64,000 nucleotides of DNA from Mactra quadrangularis (taxonomy: Eukaryota > Mollusca > Bivalvia > Venerida > Mactridae). Below the pieces are notes generated by a model. The model saw only the letters and a program-made list of their open reading frames with translations, was not told the origin of the DNA and did not search any database. Shown here in pieces: positions 1 through 12,200 of the stretch (positions within the stretch are counted from its first letter, which is position 1; each line of letters opens with the position of its first letter). Both the position numbers and the translations under genes were made by a program. The stretch lies in contig CM046305.1 of assembly GCA_025267735.1 (NCBI GenBank), positions 37,531,108 through 37,595,107 on the forward strand, read 5' to 3'.

Positions 1-217
1 TGGCTTTCCTGGACCCTTGTCTATAACCAGAATTCACCTACCCTTCCACAAGGCCGGAAACTGCTCCATATTATCTAATCATTGGAGGAAAATCGACATT
101 ATTGTCAAATTTTCATGGAAGGGTATAACCTCCCCGGGTGGAATTCGAACCCCCATCCCCTCAGGCACAAGATTCCAAATCCCAGCGCGCTACCAACTGC
201 GCTATCGACCCGGGTTT
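1..217 (-). repeat. tRNA-derived SINE, family D, partial
   Basis: Read on the minus strand from about 217, the sequence begins with a tRNA-like head. It has an A-box-like stretch (TAGCGCAGTTGGTAGCGC, plus positions 190-207) and a B box (GGGTTCGAATTCC, about 140-152). A body follows that contains 'CTTCCATGAAAATTTGACAA' and 'GGTTATAGACAAGGGTCCAG'. The anticodon arm does not fold and the acceptor ends do not pair in register, so this is a SINE and not a working tRNA gene. The same body recurs at 43.3-44.0 kb and 50.5-51.2 kb. The copy runs off the window edge. Confidence 0.7.
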
Positions 218-361
218 TGATTAAATTCTAACATAGCATTAAGACTTAAACCTATAAAACAATTTAAACTAGCATTTTTAGTACTCTACCCTTTATTATG
301 AAATTATTACGAGTATTATATTAACTGTCATTGCTTTATCCCATCAGCCCAAAGAGCGGGA

Positions 362-1565
362 CAATTGACCTTACGCCAGAATTTGATTGACAGCTCCTAT
401 TAGCCAATCAGCGTCCGGCATTTGATACCCTGATGCTTATCTAAGATAAGCGGCTTTTCGGCCGCCATTTTGTCCGACATCTGGTCTTGACGGACATCGA
501 ATTTCTTATGTGTTAGCATGGACCCTATGTACAGTTATATAGGGTTCTCAGTGAAAGTTACAAAATAAACTCAATAAAACAAATTAGAATGGTCAAAATA
601 TGTACACATGGGGTTTGTAAATACTGTGATAAAGTATAAACTACATAATAATCTGACGACAATAAATACAAGTATGTAATAAATCAGGTTGAAAATTACA
701 TTTTTCATGCATGTTTACCCCCAAAATGTACCACAAAGATCTATGGACCCACCCCTTAACGTTTTATTTCTCAGTATATTTTATCACCTATACATGTACA
801 CCATTTTAAAGATTACATGTATATAAAGTTGTTTTCGTGTATATCCAACAGTTTTCTGATTTATAAAGGATTTCTACAAACGTTCAATGTGAGATGCGTT
901 CTTAGATAATTTTTGCGCATATAATGTTTTTATTGGAGCAAATGAACCTACCTTTATTTTTAAAATATATCAAAGGATATTATAAAAAAGGGAATCATTT
1001 GAAAGTTATGACAATGCCATTTTCAGACCAATTAATCTTTAGGAAATATGATATCTCGTACAAATGATATGCATGTATTTGAACACAACTCCGTCTAGGT
1101 AGCCCCTAATACCCACCCCTTCACTTTTTTATTTCTCGACATATTTTAATTAACTCTACATCATTTGATAGCTAACGTAATGTAATATTTTTTGCATGTT
1201 TTACTGTTTAAAATCCGTACATCCAAACGACTATAACCAGCGTTTAAATTTAAGTGTATTCTTTCAACTTGCTCATTCTTTGTGCGTATATTTTTTGTTG
1301 GAGCAAATGAACTCACATTTAATTTGAATATTTATGAATGTATATTCATAAATAATGTATCATTTGATAGATGAGACAATGCCCTTTTCAAAAATATTAA
1401 GTTTATCGAAATCGGATGACAAGTAAGTAAATTGCATGAATTTGAACCTGTTACTTTCAAAACATAGATAATGGTTAGGGACATAGATTAATCCCTGATA
1501 ATGTCGGACAATGTACCACGTGTATCGGTGGGCGGAGCATAGGTATTCTGGCGTAAGGTCAATTG
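362..1565. mobile_element. 1.2-kb TIR element with two internal repeats
   Basis: A perfect 21-bp inverted repeat bounds the segment; its inner 19 bases are ATTGACCTTACGCCAGAAT (left 362-382, right 1545-1565). The interior is two diverged direct copies of roughly 360-370 bp (about 715-1083 and 1084-1445). Both contain a 'CCCACCCCTT...TTTATTTCTC' start, 'TTGGAGCAAATGAAC' and 'GCATG.ATTTGAAC'. There is no coding capacity, so it is a non-autonomous DNA transposon. The superfamily is unassigned and the target duplication is not clear. Confidence 0.75.
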
Positions 1566-2421
1566 AAAATTAATTCACGCTAGTAAAAATAACTAATTTC
1601 ATGAAGTTGATAATTTGTCCTTAACTATATAACAAAATGATTCAGTCTAGTTCTAGAGAAAATCTAAGAGAACAATAACATAAATAATACTAGATCAAAT
1701 TTTAACAGCATATATGGTCAAGTTTCAATAGTGCCATGTTTCACGTACAATGTATTTGATTTTCGTCATAAATTATAATTAAAAATCTCAAATAAATGCA
1801 ATACAAATATAAATAAATGTATGAAAATGTATGAATGAAAACATATTTAAATAAGATTTAATAACAAGAAAAATATGTAAATATGTCTAAAGAAGAATAA
1901 CAACCATTGGCCCTTAAAGAAAAATAAATGTACAAAAAACCATGGTAATAAATATAGGTCCTCACACAATGTAAAGAAGTAAAAAAAAAACAAAAAAAAA
2001 CCCACTGCATTTTTTATAGAAAACTTACTCAACCCGAACTTTGGCATATCTGAACCTAAATCACCCATGAATTGATAATAAACAGCTCCAAATTAAAGAC
2101 ATAACAAATCCACAGCACAAATTCACAAAGTTCAGGGTTGAATGATAAAAAGAAAACAATATAATCAACCTCTTTCTTAGGTTAAACAAAAATTTAACAA
2201 TTTATTACTTTTATCTAACCTAGTAAATTTTGGATTGTAATTGCTCTATCATGACTAAGTTCACATCAAAAGTCAGAACTAAGTTTTTCTATCAATGTTC
2301 AAGTTAATATAATACAGAAAACAGGCATATGTAGGTGTGAACATTTACAGGCTGGAAATTCAAACTTTTATGAAAAGTTGACTTCCATTTAGAGAACAGT
2401 CTAAATTGGTTTAACAACACA
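1566..2421. other. AT-rich spacer, nothing recognised
   Basis: There is low-complexity AT-rich sequence with A and T runs. No exon-like stretch, inverted repeat or known repeat was found here. Confidence 0.5.
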
Positions 2422-2850
2422 CCAGGCTCCAGTTTCACGAAAAAACTCAATTTTGTAAACAAACTCAATCTTATGTTTTGATAATTAATTTTACTTATCT
2501 AATTAATGTTACAACAAATGAAGTATCATTAGAAATCCCAATAGTGATTTAAAAGCTATATTATATAAAATTAAAATGACTAACATGTTTGGATAAGTTT
2601 TAATTTGATTGTATTGATTTGAGTATGTTAACGAACTATTGAGTTTAGTCTCAAGTGAAAATTGAGTTTGTTCCTTTAAGTTTATAATAAAACCCATGAT
2701 ATTTTATGTTGATATATTTCATATATTTTCATTATTATGATTATTTATTAACAGTCATTTAAGCTGTATCTATATGTTATTTAGAGACCAAAAACACTTG
2801 AGTCTGTTATTGAGTAAGTACTTTAGTTTGATTGTAAAACTGGGGCCTGG
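2422..2850. mobile_element. Fold-back MITE with CCAGG termini
   Basis: The left end CCAGGCTCCAGTTTCACGA is mirrored at the right end by TGTAAAACTGGGGCCTGG. The inverted pairing continues inward (ACTCAA stretches near 2445-2470 against TTGAGTTTG near 2660). It is non-coding and about 429 bp. The superfamily is unknown. Confidence 0.6.
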
Positions 2851-3626
2851 TTCCAAAACCAGATTCTAACACAGGGTAGTGTTTTCAATATATATAGGGT
2901 ATACCATATACCGATGATGTTATTTTTAGACCGTATTTTCACTAACCAATCAAAGAACTACAAGCATGCTATATTTACTGATTTATAAGTCCATGTCTTC
3001 TCAACAGATTACAATTTTCAGTTTACGAAAATCCTGACAGAATAAGTTAAATTAAAACCATTCTTGTATCAGTAGTGTAATTTGTCATCTTTGTTCCAAT
3101 ATATGTATCACCGGTGACGAGTTAAAAATTCTCCCAAGGTCAGTGATGTCATTTGTAAACAGCAAAGTAAATGTGCGCAGTTAAACTTCCAACCCATTTT
3201 AATCAATCGATAAAGGAAAATGTCTTGCCGTTATTTATTTTTTAAAAAAGAACAACAACTGAAAATAGCATGTAACATTTCTCTATTTTCTGCTGGATTT
3301 ATATAAAAAATGGCACGGCTAAAATATTCATATTCATTTTCGCGTAAAAAATGACATTTTTAAACAACTTTCACTCCAGACAAATGGCGGAAACCAACGT
3401 AAAGAAATTGCTTAAGACAAAGAAATCTGTTTGCCGCGCATGCGTCTATAATGGGGATATCTTTGTTATCACCGGTAATTCAGGTTCACCGGTAATTGCC
3501 TTATTCAATATATATTTAATGTGACATCATCTATATTCTACAAATGAACTCGTACACAAATGTTATAATTTACTCTATTGCTAAAACTTACAATCATTCA
3601 CAGATATACGTCATGCCATGTATATA
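2851..3626. other. Intergenic sequence, nothing recognised
   Basis: This stretch contains three CACCGGT words (about 3109, 3471 and 3489) but no supportable gene or bounded repeat. Confidence 0.4.
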
Positions 3627-4045
3627 CAGGGTTCATACAGATTTTGAATACCAAAATTCCATGACTTTTCCATGATTTTTCCATGATTCCTCTCAGTTTT
3701 CTCAGTTTTCCATGATACAACAGAAACACTTACAGAACCCAAAACAAGTACAATTAAATCTTTGAAATGGTGTAGTAGTGAAACTCTCATTTTCGTACCC
3801 AAGAGTGCAATTCTTACCCAAAATTTAAAGTTGTGATTTATGTTTGATTTCATTTTTTTCCATTCATTTTTATGGGTTGAAATAAAATAGGCATATAATA
3901 GTTTTTCCATGACACATTAAACATTTTGCATGATGTTTTCTAAGTTTCCATTACTTTTTCATGATATTTTCCTTAAAATCATAATTCCATGATTTTTCAA
4001 GAAAAATCTCATTTTCCATGATTTTTCCAGTTTGTATGCACCCTG
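3627..4045. mobile_element. CAGGGTTCATACAG-type MITE, 5-bp TSD
   Basis: The element runs from CAGGGTTCATACAG to GTATGCACCCTG, a mirrored terminal repeat. ATATA flanks it on both sides (3622-3626 and 4046-4050). Repeated CCATGA(TT)TTTTCC words fill both arms in inverted orientation. CAG...CTG ends are typical of hAT-like elements, but a 5-bp duplication is shorter than the usual 8 bp. The same end and duplication pattern is seen for element E at 38.6 kb. Confidence 0.7.
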
Positions 4046-4095
4046 ATATAGCTTGATCATATTGACCCGAGACAGTGAATATACACAATAACTAG

Positions 4096-4353
4096 TATAG
4101 TCTTTTAGTCCGTTTTTTCTCAACTGTCAAAGCTTGAATAATTTCATGGGGACTGAATGCATTGTTTTTGTACTGGCAGCCTAATTGTTATTAAATATAT
4201 CTTGACTAAAACATATCATTTGGCGTAAGCAGCGTTACTTGATCATAATACACACTTTTGGAAACTCGTGAATGTATCACGATGATAATTTTAACAACTG
4301 CAATCACCATGAAATTATTCATGTTTTGACAGTTGAGAAAAAAAAAAACTATA
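4096..4353. mobile_element. Fold-back MITE
   Basis: The left arm TTTTTTCTCAACTGTCAAAG (about 4115) continues to AATAATTTCATGG. It is mirrored on the right by CCATGAAATTATT, then TTTTGACAGTTGAGAAAAAA (about 4309-4343). The loop is about 140 bp. No coding sequence is present. Confidence 0.65.
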
Positions 4354-4694
4354 CTTAATTTATTCCTTGTGAACTTAATATAAGAAGTATACATTACATA
4401 TACATAAACACATGTCTCACTTCAATTTGATCATTGTTAACATAGTGCAATAAATACAAGCATATTTGTGATATTAGAAAAAACTAATGTATTCAAAAAC
4501 AAGTAACATCAATTAATAGTTCTCATTTAGGACTCAAAACTATGGGGTTTTCTAGCTAAATAAGATTTGTTTATATCTGATGTATCATTACAGCATGAAA
4601 TTATAAGTGAATTTTTTTCACTTGGCATGTCAATATAACATAAGAATAATCTAACTGTCAAAAAAAGGATTGTGAATTTAGTCAGAAATATTCT

Positions 4695-4700
4695 TTTATT
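4695..4700 (-). terminator. Candidate CHK2 polyadenylation signal
   Basis: An AATAAA hexamer on the minus strand lies about 450 bases past the CHK2 stop codon. It is the nearest canonical hexamer I found downstream. Transcript data would be needed to confirm its use. Confidence 0.35.
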
Positions 4701-5153
4701 GCCTGTAAAAAACAAGTAAGTAATATTTACACTCTTATTCTCTGAGCCACACATACTGAATAATAAATTTTGTTTTTACAAGAATATATACTTTGAAGTT
4801 GCTACACTGCAGTGTGGACTCATGTGTTTCACCGATAAACGGATGAGTCCAAAATTAAATGAAAATAACATGCCATGTTTTGAAAATTGATTAATACTTT
4901 ACACATTGTTGTTAAAAAGTAGTATCAAACACAGATTGAATCCAACTGTTCTGTGTACACATTTGTGTTTCAAATTAACCCCGCAAAGGTAAATCAGGTA
5001 CAAACAAGTTTTTGAGCTAGAAAAACCCATCATCATGAGTTCCGAACTAGAAATTTTGGTCATAAAGATCATTTTTTGACTCAAAATGGGCTCAGAATGA
5101 TTGTAGGAAACATGAGGTTTTAGTTCAAGCACTAACAACATCATCTTCATGCT

Positions 5154-6234
5154 CTAAGTGGTAGGAGTAACAGGTGGAGAGTTGGTATCTGTAGATTCTT
5201 TTCTTTTAGCAGCTGGCTCATCACTAGTACAACCATCCAATGATCTCTTCTTTGGCTAAAATTATATTAACATAATTATTACATTATATATACATTATGC
5301 CTGAAGGAATTAATTATCTTATTGTCTGCTTCCCTCACTTGCTGTTGGTATGTTCATTAGCAATTTCTTGTCCGAGCCATAATATTGTTACTAAAGGCTT
5401 TTTCAAATTGCCAGTCACAAATCATCCCCACATTAAGACCATGTGTTGCACACTTTTTCAAGGTCAATAGGTCAAGGGTCAAGGTCTTTCTGAGATGTCA
5501 AGGTAATTCATAACAGCTAGTACTTCAGATGTATAATGCACTAACTCACAGTATTTTTGTACAACATTATTATCTCAATGATCCAAAATTTTATATTTTG
5601 TAATAAAAACTTGTATTTTATACAAACATATTAACTTAACACAATATTTTCAGTATAGTACATGTTTATTCATGAATCTATTTGTGTATGTCATAGTCCA
5701 TTTACTGCTATCTATGACAAAAATGTACTCACACTGACATTATGTCACTATATTTATTATTTTACTCATATATTTCTTGAAGTAGCCACATTTAGTGAAA
5801 TGTTCTAAATAAACAATATCCACATTTCTAATGTGTTGGTAGTTTATAATGATAACAAAACATGGTACTAGAGCTGCAAGGTATAACCAAATTGTACAGC
5901 AGTAAATTTTATACCTGAGACCTTCATCTGCTAGACTAGTAAAATTTGTGACACACGAGAGTAGTCAATCTAAATCCGAGGAAAATAACTTCAATTCCTC
6001 TGTATATGACTTTTACTACATGTATTATTGACAAATTTTAATAGAAGGGTATAACCAGTCTAAGTAAAGCCAACATCAGCAACCCCTTTAGGGCACTAGA
6101 TTCGAAATTGGATGTGTAGCTTCATAGAGCAATAAAAATACTATAATATTGTAACATACCATAGAAACAGGTGGTCCCATACATTCTTGATCTGGATACA
6201 TCAATGATTTAGCTTTCTCTTTCATTTCTTCGTC
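5154..6234 (-). CDS. CHEK2: CHK2 exons 14-15: C-terminal tail with basic clusters
   Basis: The exons are 6160-6234 (25 codons, starts DEEMKEK) and 5154-5255 (33 codons and TAG). The tail carries PKKRS (447-451) and AAKRK (461-465), a spacing suited to a bipartite nuclear localisation signal, as in vertebrate CHK2. A TP-rich end (PPVTPTT) closes the protein. The intron before exon 14 is about 5.5 kb and holds most of the repeats described below. Confidence 0.88.
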
Positions 6235-9200
6235 CTATCAAAACATTTATATCAAAATAACTAGGGCTGTCACCAAAAACTTATATCTGTTACTGTGTAT
6301 GCTCGAAATCTTTTATAAGCTGTTAATCATTGGCTATTTTGATTGGTCCATATTATTGGGGGTCAAACTAGAACTGCCACCGGTGGCGAAAATACCCCCG
6401 CAACAGCAACATTTCAAGATAAAAGCAAGTCAACATTGTGGAAGTCCAAAAGGGTAAATGTTGTAAGAAGCATAAAAACCATAAAAAGAATAGGATGCAA
6501 ATATCAAATTGGAAATAAACAGCAAATTACAGTGTAATTCACTATAGATTTATAAAAAAAGCAAAATGAACAGAGTTGTCATATTTCAAATGATTTTTTA
6601 CATGAAATGAACACCAATTGGTCATTATGAATGTAAAGTGGAACAACAGACAAAGAGTGATCACATTTAACTCATCATGAGTATGTTGTAACCAGATGAG
6701 CAAAATGTAGAATGTGTTTGTAATTTTTTTATAAATAAGTAAAAAATAAGGCAATTGTAAAAATGGTAGTCAGCAATGTACACAATATAAATCAAACAAT
6801 TAGTATTTACAATATCTTGTATCAAGAATTCACAAATACCCCATAAGAAAGCTTAAATTACCGATCATTATTTTCACAGTAGTAAAGTTAAAATAATATC
6901 TAAAATCTCATGTAGCTATAACGAAATAAGATGTTTTCTTCTCAACATTACAGAAAAAATCAAGATGGCTATTACATGTAGTTGGTCCATTGAAATACAA
7001 ATAAATACATATAAAAAATTCATCAACAAGAATTTGTCAGCACAATTTTATCAAAATAAGGTGAGAAAAAAATATGTTTGCTGTACAAGATATTAGAAAA
7101 TTCAACATGGCTGCCAGCCAGCCATTTTGAATTCCACTTAAGAAAATGCCAAGCACATCAACTTAAACAACTGCTTACTTTCTCAAAGTCTGTTCAAAAA
7201 TTATCAAATCATTTGCTTTTTAAAAAGAAAAACTCAGAATGATTGCCAATCAGCCATTATGAATTTGATAAAATATCAATACATCAAAAAAAAAGTTCAA
7301 AAATAAGAATTTGATAAAAATAGCAGTACATAATAGACTTCAGCAACTCAAAATGGCAAACGATGTGGAATAATGCTATATTTAATAAGTTATATGACAT
7401 AAAGCCATAAACCCTTGATTCATCTTCGTCAATAATATTTGCTAATCAATGAGATAGACAGTTACTACGAGATGTAGAATTGGTCATACTATATTAACAC
7501 ATTCATACCTTCTCAAAAGAAAGAAAGCACCTAAATGTATACCCAGTGACGAGCATTTCTATGTCAAACACGTTCTCCTTGACTTTCAGGATCTTAAAGA
7601 CATCCGTGACAAACATTTTAAAGTTAACTCACTTAAAGAACTTTTTGAGTCTGTACCATCATATGCGATACTTAACTTTTTGAAGGAAATAAATGTATAT
7701 AATAAGATATAGAGCTTTACATCATTAATATCGTTTTAATAAATAGTATCATTGATTGCTTTCGGCGCGATATGACCTTTTTGTGTTGGAGCGCCGTAAA
7801 ACCAAAACAAAACCAAACCATACTTGAAGGAAATGAATGTTTATCATAAAATATAGGACGTAAAATCTTCATTATCTATTGAAGTAATAGTATCATCAAT
7901 TGTTTTCGGTGTAATATGACCTTTTTGCATTAATAAGCCGTAAAATCCAATTAATCAATCAATAAATCAATCAGACTTCAGCAAGAAGAAATTGGTAATG
8001 AAATAAGCTTACTATACAGTTATTTAAACAGAGTCAAAATGGCTGCCAGTCTGCCATAATGAATTTGTATCCAGAGTAAATCCATGAACGAGTCAACTAC
8101 ATCAATAAAGACTTTGGAGCGAAATTTGGCTAAAATTGAGTAAAAAACACATACATGTACTATACAGTAATTTAAATAAAAATTCAAGATGGCTGCCAGT
8201 CAGCCATATTGAATATAAATTGATGAAGAATAGTCATACTGATCAACTGTATTAGTGAGACCTTGTATGCAATTTCTTTTCAAAATATGTATGGTAATAA
8301 GTCAATATAAGACTGTATTAATTTTGAAAAAAGGATGACAGCCAGTCCGCCATTTTGAATTGGAATTGAGTTAAAGTGTATGTACACATCAACTGTGAAC
8401 GCCTGTGCAAAATTCTATCTAAATTAGTTAAAAATCTATTGAGAAATAAGCATACAGTAATTAAACTAAATTAAACAGAATTCAAGATGGCCACAAGTCG
8501 GCCATTTTGAATTGGAATTGATATAACATGCATATAAACATCAACTGTAAACGCCTGTGCAAATTCTATAAAATAAGATAAGAAAAAAATCTATTGAGAA
8601 AAAAAGCAAACTATACAGTTATCTAATTAGATTTAAAATATATAACACAATTAAATATTTTAAACAAGTGAGATATGTTTCCATAGTTACATGAGTTTTG
8701 TATACAGTATAACCTCTGCTAACGGCACCTCTAACGAGCGGCAACCTCCGACGAGCGGCATACTAGAATTCCCCCCGTCGATTTTACTCTATGATTTACC
8801 TCTAATGAACGACACCTCTGCAGAGCGGTAAACGGCCGTTCAAATAAATTCCCAAATTTAATCTTTACCTCTATACAGCGACACTAAGTCTAGCAAGGTT
8901 TACATCAATAATCGATAATTATCTATAACCGGATGATTTAAACAATAAGCGATACCCTTAATCATATAACACTACCCGCAAGTGTCATGTTGCTAAATCA
9001 TTTGACTAACAGGGGTTAATAAACAAGTGACATATGGTTTCCATGACACCAGCGAACGGACCTTAGATGAGGAGCGCTTTGTTTGGTAGGCTGACGTCAT
9101 CAAGTATCAGATGCACATACGTCTAGCTAGTTGACGATAATAAATGAAACTTATTAGTTATTGTTCTTTTTATTAAAAGCTTCAATGAAATGAATTCTGT

Positions 9201-12200
9201 TTTAAGATTATTTGAGGTTTAAGATAATATCAGATATTTACTCCCGAAAGACGACAATAATTCCTGCTAAATAGTATTCGCCATTAGACAAGTATAAAAA
9301 CATTTGACAGTAACAGAATCGATTTCTCTAGTGTATTGCTTTCTTTAGCATAAAACTAACCTTCATGCTAGGAATTGTCTACCGTTATAATTATTTATTC
9401 AAAAAACTTCGTAATCTTATTGAAACTCGTTTTACTTATGTCGATCAGCGCTCGCTAAAAACTATATTTACTATACGGAACGGATAAAGGCCAGTTTTCC
9501 GGACCGAAAATGGCCGTTTTCGTGATCGGTAGAAAAAGTCTACCTCTGCAGAGCGACACCTCTGCAGAGCGGCAATTTTTTCAAACTCCGCCAAAAGTCG
9601 CTCTGCAGAGGTTACACTGTACACCATTAAATCATGGTATATAACAGCTTCTACTCAAATACATTAAGAAATAAACATACTACAAATGTATTAATTTTTT
9701 GGGACAGACCACATATCCAACCAACCAACCAACCAACCAACCAACCAACCAACCAACCAACCAACCAACCAACCAACCAACCAACCAACCAACCAACCAA
9801 CCAACCAACCAACCAACCAACCAACCAACCAACCAACCAACCAACCAACCAACCAACCAACCAACCAACCAACCAACCAACCAACCAACCAACCAACCAA
9901 CCAACCAACCAACCAACCAACCAACCAACCAACCAACCAACCAACCAACCAACCAACCAACCAACCAACCAACCAACCAACCAACCAACCAACCAACCAA
10001 CCAACCAACCAACCAACCAACCAACCAACCAACCAACCAACCAACCAACCAACCAACCAACCAACCAACCAACCAACCAACCAACCAACCAACCAACCAA
10101 CCAACCAACCAACCAACCAACCAACCAACCAACCAACCAACCAACCAACCAACCAACCAACCAACCAACCAACCAACCAACCAACCAACCAACCAACCAA
10201 CCAACCAACCAACCAACCAACCAACCAACCAACCAACCAACCAACCAACCAACCAACCAACCAACCAACCAACCAACCAACCAACCAACCAACCAACCAA
10301 CCAACCAACCAACCAACCAACCAACCAACCAACCAACCAACCAACCAACCAACCAACCAACCAACCAACCAACCAACCAACCAACCAACCAACCAACCAA
10401 CCAACCAACCAACCAACCAACCAACCAACCAACCAACCAACCAACCAACCAACCAACCAACCACCAGGGTGATTCCAGTATACCCCCGAAAACTTCGTTT
10501 GCGGGGGTATAACTAGTTGAGGTACAAAAATGTGATCTAAAACTTATCTATAATGCCAGCTTAAGCATTAAATTAGCTCAATCATCTCTTTTCTATTATA
10601 TGAATAACTTTTAATGATGAAATAACCTATTTATTGTCAATATCTTTTCCAAGCATATGAGGTTTATAAATCATTAAGTTGTACTCTATCCAGTAATCTA
10701 ATATCAAAGAACAATTTACTAAATCCAGGAAATGAAAAAGAAGTGGATTAAGAAAAGCTAATGAAAACAGAAGAAATACAATACAGTCCAACCCCTCTTA
10801 AGCAGCCAGTCAAGGAAAACAGCCAAATTAGCTGCTTAAGAGGGGTAACCACTTAAGAGGGGGATTGGCCTTGAGAGGGGGTCTGGAGGTAAAGTTTTGA
10901 GGACATAGTGCCTTTTTAATTGAATGCTTGTTAATGCTTTATAAGACAAGGACAGTTGACAGTAAATTATTTCCAGTCTGAATAATATTCTTTACTTATG
11001 TTGAAAAGCTAAAAAAAGTACTTGCCACTAGATACAACAATATGAAGATTTTTTTCAACAAAAAAATCAGGTAATTAAGTTGTTCAGACTAAATGCCATA
11101 TTAGGTAAAAATACGAAAATAAAACTGTGAAATTTACGATATGTATTAGTATTTAGTGTGATAAAAGTCTTATTAAGCAACAAATAATAATTTAATCGAA
11201 CGGTCAAAACAGGTTTTAAACCATACCGGATGTAGGTTAATTGTTCAATTTGTATTACCTAATACATAATTATCGTATTATAATCAGTGTCACTCAGTTG
11301 ATTATACATGCTAACAACTATAAGATTGCTAATTATTGATTTTTAGAGCCTGTCACTACTTATTGATAAGATAATGAAACGATTTCCTTTGTGTTTTGAT
11401 GACACGGGTCATTGCAATTATGTCAATATACATGACCGCAGTGACCCCTTAGGCGGGGGTTATTTTAAGTATGGGAGACAGAATGACTGGCCGCTGGCTG
11501 GAGAAGAGGGGTGATCGCTTAATAGGGGTGCATTATAGAGCGTTTTTCAACGGTCGCAGCACGAGCTGGCCGCTTACAGGGGGTGACTGCTTACGAGGAG
11601 TGGCTGTTAGGAGGGGTGGAACTGTAAACAATTAGAAACCAGTTTCTAAGAATTTTTTTGCAGTCATGAGCATAATTATGCACTATTTGAATTCTACCTT
11701 AAAACCTATAAGTCATTAAGTATAAAACAATGTGTTCCTACCTTAAACCAAGGATGTGTGAGGGCGTCAGCTAATGTCAATCTTTTATTTGCATCAACTG
11801 TCATCAATTTCTTTATCATGTCAATAGCTAAATATATACAGAAAAATAGACATCATTATAATGTTATTTTGTAAAACTCTACTGATAACTACTAGTGTTA
11901 CTAAATGTGCACTTCAGCCTAATGGAGTATTTTACAAGATTTTGTAAATGGACTTAGTGAAGCCCAATCAAATATACTGCCATAAATGTTGCGCTACATA
12001 AATAGAGTTGTATTTGTATTGTTACAGAAAGAAATATTTATATAATATTATCATGACTGTTAAATTCTGATCATTTTGCAAAGTAAGGGGGTTCAGTCTT
12101 ATTCAACAGGGGCAAATTTAAACACTTCTATTAAACAATGTAGGTTTCCTTAAAAACTTATTTTAAACTAGGCTTCAGTTTTCCCAAATAAGTGAAACTA

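Noticed and set aside
125..217. Possible tRNA gene on the minus strand
   Set aside because: It has A and B boxes, but the anticodon arm and acceptor ends do not pair in tRNA register and a SINE body follows.
9634..10512. Long open frames of TNQP or GWLV repeats over the (CCAA)n tract
   Set aside because: A stop-free tetranucleotide gives open frames on both strands; there is no codon structure and the tract is intronic in CHK2.
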